In this document: piece by piece, positions 55,429 to 64,000 of the stretch
Numbering within the stretch: the first letter of the stretch is position 1
Layout: each line of letters opens with the position of its first letter
NCBI RefSeq assembly: GCF_017562075.2
Contig: NC_054083.1
Coordinates: 21,015,428-21,079,427, forward strand
Direction: 5' to 3'
Length of the DNA stretch: 64,000 nt
From: Anopheles merus
Taxonomy: Eukaryota; Arthropoda; Insecta; Diptera; Culicidae
Translations under genes and position numbers: made by a program
The notes under the pieces: model-generated
Told to the model about the DNA's origin: nothing
The model's database searches: none
What the model saw: only the letters and a program-made list of their open reading frames with translations

Positions 55429-58400
55429 GAGAAAAGCAAAATCTACAGGTACAGGGTTTTACAGGACAAAGAAAACTGGCAACGTGTGTAAGTTTGAAAG
55501 AAGCAGCAATTGTCATAATAATCATTTTCTCGCATGTCAACTAGTTCCATATTGCAACATTTGCGAAGGCTTTCATTTTCATTATCTGTTTCAAACATCG
55601 ATTTAGTTGTTCTGTTATCCTGTCTAACCCTGCAAAAACTGAATTTCTCTCTTATTTGCTCTCTAAGTGCTTCATAGTGCAATCTCTCAACACTGCTGTG
55701 GCTCTCGCGCCTGCTACGATTCGACGCTCTCCCCTATTTCGAACGCTTCGTGTTTCGTTAGGTTGGCGTTCGTAAGCTTTCGTCAAGTTGCAGATGATCG
55801 CGTACCGAAGGGGCAAGGGCCAAATCATGCCGCATGTTACCACATCCAGCTAGTACAACGTCACCCGTGGTTTAATTCGGACGGCAAGTCGGTGCTTCGC
55901 TCTCGGAACCGGGCTACAAGTGAATCGTTTGCTTGGAAGCGTTCAATCCCTGTGCCCAACAAGTGTTGCAAGGCGGGCTAGTTGTGTGTGGCAGTGAGTG
56001 TGCTATTTTTATTTGTGTTTAATATTAAATTCATGCAACAAAAGCCATCGAATGAGGAAGCAATCTTTTAATTAGCTTGTTGTAAAAGGTAAATCATTGT
56101 GCTTTAAATCTGTCTTGTGTCTAATTTTTCGCTAACCAAGTGTTAAGAATAACGTTACCATTCGCGGTGCCGTAGCTCATTTGAGCCTGATTACAAAACA
56201 AAGCTGTCGACCCTTCTTAATCCGATTTTCCGTTGCCCAAGTCGTGTGTATGTGTGTGTTTGCGTTCGTCGATGTATTGTCATCCAGTTCTTCGGTGTGA
56301 AGAGACGCGAGGGAAATATGTGTGTATCATTGTTATTATTATCGCCAATCCCCGGACCGATCCGTGTCTGTGCGTGTCTGTGTGTACGCGGATGGATAAG
56401 GCGTGCCTGATCCAACCACAAGCCGGACGTCGGTTCCGTTTCGGTTCTTCATTTCCGAAATTGAAACAAAAAAAAAGTATACCCCCAAAGCTGGTAAGCG
56501 CTTTGTGTGTCGGTCGAATGTGTATCTTTCGTGTGAAGCAAGGAGACGTAGAGTGAGCTATGTGTGCTTTTAGTGCATTGTCACAGTGGCTACATAAATC
56601 AGCATAACAGCAGTAGATCATAGCACAAAATGGATAACCACTGTGTGCGAGAGCTGGGTACAGAAATTTGCGAGGAAAATTCGTTAAACGGTCGGATTAA
56701 CTTAAGTCCCATCTTTTTATCCTCGTTTTTTTGTGTGTGTGCAAAGTGTGATGCGGCACTGTGAGCTTACTACCGTTTGAAGTGAAAAGTGGAAAATACA
56801 AACAACAAAAAGTGTGACACGTGCGTTGGTGAAGTGAAATTATGGCTCCATCTCCTCCCTCTCACCGCCACCCTTTTATCGCTGAGTGCATTAAGCAAAA
56901 CACATACAAACACGTGTCAAAAAAAAAAGCCATTCGTGAAAAAAGTAACCACTCGTCAAATTAGCAACTGGGAAGCTTTTTCGTTTTATCTTCACCGAGA
57001 GGCAAACATGCCTTTCTCCCCCTTTCACTGTGCTTTTGATTGGGAGAGCCACAGTTAGTGGGATGCGCTGGTGTTGGTACTGGTATCTGTCGCCCCGGTA
57101 GATTTTGTCGACGAAAGTGAATTAAAATTGGATTTGCGAAGGTAATTGAATTTGTGTCGGGTGGTGCCGGTCCGCTGGTTCTCCCACATGGTCCGCACGC
57201 TCCGCACAAATCATCGTCGGCGTGATTGCGAATGTGCAGCTGGTATGGCTGTGAAACAGATTTGCAGCAACAAGGGGAAAAATAACGAAATGCACGTCTA
57301 TACAAACGCACACATACACACACACACACACGGACAGGTGTGGTTGGTTGGTGCATTTTAATTCAGTGGCTGCTTTTAAGTGCACATGAATCAGTTGATA
57401 GCTCGTTGTTTGTTTGTGTGCGTTTTTTCCGTTAATGCTTTAATCACAAGTGAAAGTAGTGGCGAATGTGGTAAGAGCAATTAAACGGTTCTTGTCTGTG
57501 GGAAAATTGCAATTAAATGTTGCACACATGAATATTGAAACAGAGTAAACTGCATTAAGTGGTACTACTGAGCTGGCAAAATGTAAGAACGTTCAAGATT
57601 TAAGGAACGGAAAACAAATAAACGAAACATCATCATGACTTCGTTTTTCAGGAAACGGTTTCATTTTTTTCAATCTCTCACACTCGAATGAAAAACGGTT
57701 CCTATTGTATTCGCTCCAAAAGTGACCAGTTTCTCGAAGGCTAGCAGCAACTGTTTGTTTTAGCTGGCAAAGAAACCCGATTTCATTAACGGCTGAACGT
57801 CCTGCGGCAATTGTGTCGGTTGACCTTTTGTTGGCGTCATCCGGGGGACGGCGTTTCTGTGTCAGAAGGGCAGGCCATAGAAAACGCTCACCCCTTCGTG
57901 GATGGAGCGTAGGTAGTAGGTTCTGTAGGTTTCTTTATTGTTTTATTTCATTCTCTCACTCTTTCAGTAAAATATCTTCCAGCGATTATACTCGTGCGGT
58001 GTTCTCAGCAAAAAAAGCTCATTGTTTTTGTTTACCTTTTTTTGAGAAAATTAAAACTTAAAACAAATAAAAATATCCAAATAGTTCATCTTTCTCTTTA
58101 TAACTACTTGGTACAACTTAAAAGGATATTTTTAGTTTTTCTATAAAAACTTTTATTGTTATTTAACTTTGAAATTTGGAAAAAGATAACTGTAGAAATA
58201 CTAATTTGCAGAAGAAAAAAACTTCATATAACTACCTTTTTCAGTATTTAAACTCCAATGCTAGATAAAGGAAGCTAAGTAAAATATTTTTATTTAAACT
58301 GCACATAATTAGAAAAAAAATCAAGCTAAGAAAAATTCAAAACTGATCTTTTTTTTTTATTTTGAAGGGAGCGGTTCAAACATATTGTTTGATAATAAAC

Positions 58401-59099
58401 TAAAAATAAAAACATTTATTTGTTGTGTTTTCATCACAAAGTTTTAAAAATTTACGTTTAATTTCAAGTAAAATCGCACATTAAAGTTCTTGAACACCTG
58501 AACTAAATACATTCAAAGAAAGGACGTTGATTTCAACAGTCGAACAACAGTAGTAATCAACGTGAACACACGATCGAGCTAATTAATGAAAGCTATGTTT
58601 TTTGTTTGTTCCAAAATCATCCCCAAACAGTTCTACAAAGCCGTTACGATTGTTTGTTTGCAAAAGCATTGTGCTGTAAGCTCCCGTGACTCATCATTAT
58701 TATTGGCTTTCGAATTTGGAAGCTTGCATTTTCAATCTTCAAAGCAACAAAACATCGTTCCATTAGATTGCGCGTGTAATTTCATCCTGGCGTGTATCCG
58801 GTTGGCATCAAATATTCCAACCTCATCCGAATGAAACAACCTTCAAACATTTGCCAAGCAAACGCTTGTTTGAAGAGGTTGTTCTCCGTTTGGTACGGTT
58901 TCGGCCCATTCCGTCCCACAAGACAATATAAACGTCAAGTGCTCCCGGGGAAACCGACCGGAAAACAAAGCTTTATTTTTAATATCCTGCAAACCGGTGG
59001 GGAGTGGTAGTTGTACTGCTGGTGTTGTGAAGAATGCGTACGAGTGTTTTACCGGTGCTCATTAAAAATAGGTCACCGGTAAAGACGGCGTGAGTGGAC

Positions 59100-59103
<4 letters not shown>
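55427..59103. other. Intergenic region with leader-like sequence around 56.4-57.1 kb
   Basis: No protein gene recognised. The stretch 56560-56840 has the AAGTG/GTGAAA-rich, stop-dense composition typical of mosquito 5' leaders. It may be an untranslated first exon of a plus-strand gene beyond the window. A CA run lies at 57309-57330. 58.0-58.5 kb is plain AT-rich DNA. Confidence 0.3.

Positions 59104-59177
<74 letters not shown>
59104..59177. repeat. (GA)n microsatellite
   Basis: About 74 bp of uninterrupted GA repeat, the longest pure tract of this type in the window. Confidence 0.97.
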
Positions 59178-59181
<4 letters not shown>

Positions 59182-62100
59182 ACGGCACACCCCGACAGGT
59201 TTTCCTCCAGTCTCTTCTATCCCCACAATTTCCCACCTGTTCAGGCAGCAAAGGTCGCGCTCGTGTTTCTTTGCGCTCTGGTTTAGCCGGATTTGAGTTA
59301 GAGGAAATATATATTAAATGCACCTTTGCTACCGGACCCTCAACACCCACCCACTCGCCCGTTGTGCTCTTGTGACCCCACCGGGAACCCGCGTCATTGT
59401 CGTGACGCTTTCGTATGATTAAATTTCAACACCGAACAGCAGAGAGAAGCAAAACCGTGCGGCAAACATTTCACCCAATTTGCCACAACAGACACCGGGC
59501 GTTTGGGGCCGAGGGAACGGGGGCAGAAAATCTCATTAATGTCCAAAAAATAAATCGCCCACTCGTTCGAGTGCTTCCGTTGGGCAAGTGAGCGCGGCGA
59601 CGTCGCTCTTGTCCGGCCACTTGGTGCGTTTCTTTATTCTCTTGCGTTGTGGCCTTCAAGAAGGAATGTTGGCTGGCCTAGTTTGAATATTGCTTTGGCA
59701 CTTCAGCACACACACGTACACATAGCACTTCCGAAGACAGGGAATTTGTTTTTCTGCTGGCACTGGTTTGGTCTCTCTTTCTCTCGGTGGACCAGTTGGT
59801 CTGATCGGGGACGTTTATGCAAAAAACGAACGGCAGCAAAAGCTATCTCAAACCATCATCGGCATCATCATCAGCATCATCGTTGCCATTATGCTGCAAG
59901 AAATTGTTGCAATTTGTTGGCCATTATAACTTTTGCCACCGGGTTTGGACTATCTTCAAATAAATCGACAACCACCAGCATTTGCGCTGTGCTTTACTCC
60001 AACGCTGATGCTTTTGTTTTCACTTCCACGGTTGCGTTTTTTTTTTGTTTGCGCGTTTTCTGTTGTTCGCCGAGGAAACGTAATAATTCTCGTTTGATGC
60101 GAAAAATCAAACGAAATTGTACATGAATGACTAGACGCAACGGAAAATGAAACGGCATTTGCAATAGTTGCACATTCTTATTTTCTTTTTTCCCGCCGTT
60201 TAGCTTTCATCTCGGCTCCACTGTCATAGCTACTCCGAGCATCCGTTTTCGCTACAACAATGCTGCTTCTCTCGTTATCGGAGTGCATTTTCACATTCGT
60301 TTTTTTTTGCAATTTCCAGCAAAACGTTCACCTAGTTTCGCTGCGTTATCATAGCGAGCCAAACCTTGCGGGGTTTCTTTTGATGAAATACTAAGTTAAA
60401 AGAATTTCTCTATCATGAATGCAAAATTGCACTACACTTGCGACGGTTTGTGTGCCTGTTGTGTCTGTGTGTAAGTGTGCGCTCACGAGCTGGGAGTCAA
60501 TTTCTGTCCAAGCACAAAGGAGCAATGAGATCAGCAGTGCAGTAAATGATGCCACAGAATGGTGCAGTGGAAGATTCACGCGAAGAATGCAACATTGGAT
60601 CGTTCGGTACGTTGAATGAACGACAAAAAAAGTGAAAGGTTTCAGGTTGCATGCACCATGGGGGGAAAAAGATAATAAGTTGTTAAAAATAAGGTGGAAT
60701 CCTTGTGAAATCGAGCTGACTTCTGAGGTTTATATTACCTGCCTTTGATCTATTTGAAAATGTCTATCAACCATATTTGTGTTATGAAGATACTTCTATG
60801 TCTATTATTGTCTTTACAAATAGTTTTTTAAATGATTAAAATTGTTTTGTTTTTTTTTGTATTTATTGTAATCAATTTGTTGAAACATTCTGAATACATT
60901 TGTATCTATTTTTTTACACATCAGGTTTCCTAAACCACGATTGACCTACTCACGCAACACGGAAATGGAATCCCATGCTAATTGAATAAGCGATACCTCT
61001 CCCCGATTAAATGTCCCGAAATATTAATATTCCGACCACAAAGCTCACAACGTGACAGCGGCACTCAACTTTCTTTGCATACAAAACATTCATGATTTAT
61101 GTTTATGCTACTTCCCTGTTTCCCATACTTTCCCTCGCCGAATCAGTCTCCCCCTTCTATTCCAGTACATCACACTGAATGTAGGTTGTTGCGTTACTTC
61201 GAGCAAAAGAATACCTTAATTGAGCGCTTAAATGTACACGATTATCTCCACCCGCTCCGTACGATAATCCATTCGAGCAGGTCGACCATTTCAAACACAT
61301 CATGTTCAAGTTGTCGGTCGCTCCCTTTATTCTTCTTCTCGGGAGCTCAATGGGGAGAAAAGGGGGGAAGGGCATTTTACCACACCATTTACGTGAGTGA
61401 GTAACCCCATCAAGAATTTCCATTTAGTGCGGTTCGATGGTCTTGGTGATGATGATGATGATGATGCATGTTTCCTTTCGGGACAAAAGAAAGCGAACGA
61501 TGAGTAAGAGCGAACAGCAAAATGGTGATTATTATCGTGTCAGTAAATAAACATTGCGCCGTGTCGTTGTACATGGCAATGCGAAGGTGTGAGTAGCTCC
61601 GTGTTAACAAGTGAACGTGTTTCGTGTGGTTTAATTTGCCTTGCCTTCTAAGTGAGCTTGTTCATATCGCTTCAATCCGTTGTTTGATGCACGACACACA
61701 TTTAAAGACAGGAAGGCACTTGTTTCGACACTTTCGGAGGTAAGCACTTCTGTAACGTGCACTTACCCGTAACATGAACAATAGCTCATCAATCTCACCA
61801 AAGCATGAGGCTATAAAGCGTTGATGCTCATGATGCAGCTATCAAATGCAAGCTTATCATAACGAAAATTAGAACACAATAAATGGGTCACGGTGTCCAT
61901 GTAAGCCACGTTCCAAATTGCCATGAATAATTATACTCATATAATACTCAAATTCAAGCTCACTATCACACCATTCGGAAGCTTCTGTGAAATGGATAGT
62001 GACTTTATTGCTGAAGCCGCTTGTACCGTATGGGCATATCACTTGCGTACCGATGGTATAGACGGGAAAGTAGGCGTTGATTTACGGGGAAAACTGATTT

Positions 62101-64000
62101 TTGTGTGAATCATTAATTAATGCTGTGTGCTTCCGCGGATTCATTTCAACAAACTTGAACCCAACAGGCATATTCCGCAAGGAGATAGTTGAATAATTTG
62201 TGCTCCGTTACGTGGCGTAACGAAGGAGAGTAAATGTGTGGTATCAGATAGTTTTGGGAGTGCCAAAAAGGTCCTAATAATGTAAAGTCTAATCTGTTAC
62301 TTCATCTGGTACCACTAATTCTTTGAAGATTATTCTTTGGGGCATCATAAAAGCCGTATTTTTTATTTACAAAGCGATCAACCCTCCAGGACGCTAATCA
62401 ATATGTGTATGTCTTCCAGATAGGACCTTTCCCTGTTGTTGCTATTTTCAATCCACATTTTTCCTAAATCATCCAAACATCGCGATGATGATGTTCTCTA
62501 GCTACTCCAAACCATTCCTAGAAGCCTGGACATGATGTTTTGACAGAACCAGTTTCAATAATCCACCAGAATCCACAACACTGTAGATAAAAGCGTCACG
62601 TACAATCGAAAGCATACATCAAAATCCGAAATGTGTTGTGTTTTGCCCCGGTCAGTTGCAATACAAGATACACAACAATTCACAAACACGTGATTTGAAG
62701 TGGATTCGAAATCCACACGCCGGTCTCAACTGTCACAATGCTGCGCACAGAAAACGACCCATCAATGTCAGGCTGACGGAGAAGTTGATGAAATGCTGTA
62801 GTAGTTGTAGTAGTGGTTATTGTTATGGATTGCTAAGTACTGTCAGCCTGTTTCCCCTCTCTCTCCCTTTGTCGGGCGACGACGCAAAAGACAAGACCAC
62901 TCTGGGAAGCATCAATCATGTCGTGGAGGATTCTCCAAAATGTCAGAATGTCTTGCCATGAGGTCTGCTTCGTCAGGATGCTGATTTGTGGTTAAATTAT
63001 GACAAGCCTGACAAGACAAGAGCTATACCGCCATATGATAGAAGTTTTCCAAGTAACCAAAAGCTCATAGTTCAAGTTTTCCGATGGTTTTGGGGAAGAA
63101 AAAAACACGACATTAAAATACCCCAGATCAAATTACAACCAGTGCCGATCCCGCCAATTCAATTTTGACCATGAAACTTATGCAAAATTATTCCATCAAG
63201 GGCGGTGATCGAAATCAATCTGTGCGCCCTGTCTACTGAAAGCCCACACATACACACTCACATACCCCCTGGTAAAGCCTGGCTACTCAGTCAACCCACC
63301 GAGAAGGGAGGAGGGGTCGTGTGCTCCTTGCTAATGCATAAATAAGAGGCGCATCTCTAATGAAACCGCTGTCAATCAAAACCGTTCCATACTGTTACCG
63401 TTGTCATGCTACGGCCAGCTCTTCATCACTCTCGATCACTGGGTCGATTGGGTCTGGTAGGAAAAGTTGAAAGAGAAGGGAAAATAGAGCAACGAGCTAA
63501 AAGTGGGGAAAAACAAACCGCCTGTTCATATATACACACTTGGAATCATGATCCGTGGCGCTTCTCACATTTTTGCACTATATTTTGCTACAGCAGATGA
63601 CACACGGCATGGGGCAGCCCTTTCGGTGCGAGTGCAAATCTTCAACCCAACTTTACGCTGCAAACCACAAATCTTACCACACACACATACACATACGCAT
63701 TTACGCTTCTCCACACTAAAGTTGCAGCCATTCGGCACCGTTTCATTCCTCGACTCACGCCATATAGGTGGATTGCTACAGGCGGAAAGTGTGTGTGTGG
63801 AGAAGCCGTTTGCCGTGACTTGCCCGTTCTGCCCTCGATTTGCATCATCATTCAGTCATCATCACGAACATCATCGTCATCGTCGTCGTTTAAGAAACGT
63901 ACAGCTTGATGCATGTCGCTACCGTTAAATGGCCCTTTGCAGCAAACGAGGGATAAGCAAGGGATGGTCAGGGAGAGAGCGTGCGCCCCTGTGTGGGCGA
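59178..64000. other. Intergenic region, no gene recognised
   Basis: About 4.8 kb. Short simple repeats occur (CAT units near 59860, GAT units at 61448-61466, CA near 63680, CAT near 63855). Open frames are short and compositionally biased. I see no RNA gene, mobile element or protein motif. Confidence 0.4.

Noticed and set aside
57905..57930. GTAGGTAGTAGGTTCTGTAGGT, resembling let-7
   Set aside because: It differs from let-7 in the seed (TAGG for GAGG) and centre, and no complementary arm able to form a precursor hairpin is seen nearby.

Overview
The window is animal nuclear DNA, almost certainly from a mosquito and most likely an Anopheles of the gambiae group. Genes are split by short GT-AG introns, coding exons are GC-rich in an AT-richer background, and there are long GA/CT and GT microsatellites. 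Three copies of a tRNA-headed SINE of the SINE200 type are present, one with a complete 13-bp target duplication. The protein families are arthropod in character. Species assignment is inference; no search was run.

Layout. (1) 1-10.25 kb is a transposon-rich block surrounding two convergent housekeeping genes: bifunctional CoA synthase (2485-4124, +) and the SMC5/6 subunit NSE1 (4277-5145, -). At least five full-length copies and one fragment of a ~588-bp element (here family A, ends CCCAAGYGCCACA) and two copies of a second, ~821-bp element (here family D, ends CCCTACC) are nested in each other. Several insertions can be checked against empty sites inside this same window. (2) 11.15-12.18 kb holds the thioredoxin/PITH protein TXNL1 (+). 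(3) 13.63-16.63 kb holds a ten-exon gene on the minus strand for a 626-residue HCN/CNG-type six-transmembrane channel. I assembled it exon by exon with all splice phases consistent. (4) 16.7-36.2 kb has no recognisable protein gene: repeats, one SINE and some UTR- or promoter-like GC-richer patches. (5) 37.04-51.95 kb is a class B GPCR of the DH44 (CRF-like diuretic hormone) receptor type (+), spread over at least ten exons with a variable C-terminal tail. (6) 52.8-64 kb is intergenic, with microsatellites, a decayed SINE and UTR-like patches.

The genes are not an operon. COASY, NSE1 and TXNL1 look like housekeeping genes; NSE1 and TXNL1 have Motif 1-type (GGTCACACT-like) promoter sequences. 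The channel and the DH44 receptor are membrane signalling genes with much longer regulatory surroundings. The receptor is expected to signal through cAMP, and the channel belongs to a family normally gated by cyclic nucleotides, but its adjacency gives no evidence of a shared pathway.

The most notable observation is the channel. Its pore lacks the GYG-type selectivity filter: about five residues are absent exactly where an HCN channel has CIGYG, and its cyclic-nucleotide-binding domain lacks the usual phosphate-contacting arginine. Yet all ten exons remain open. Next in interest are the nested, mutually interleaved transposon insertions with 2-bp target duplications, an orphan housekeeping-type promoter at 5757 with a fold-back just downstream, and the multi-frame terminal exon of the DH44 receptor.
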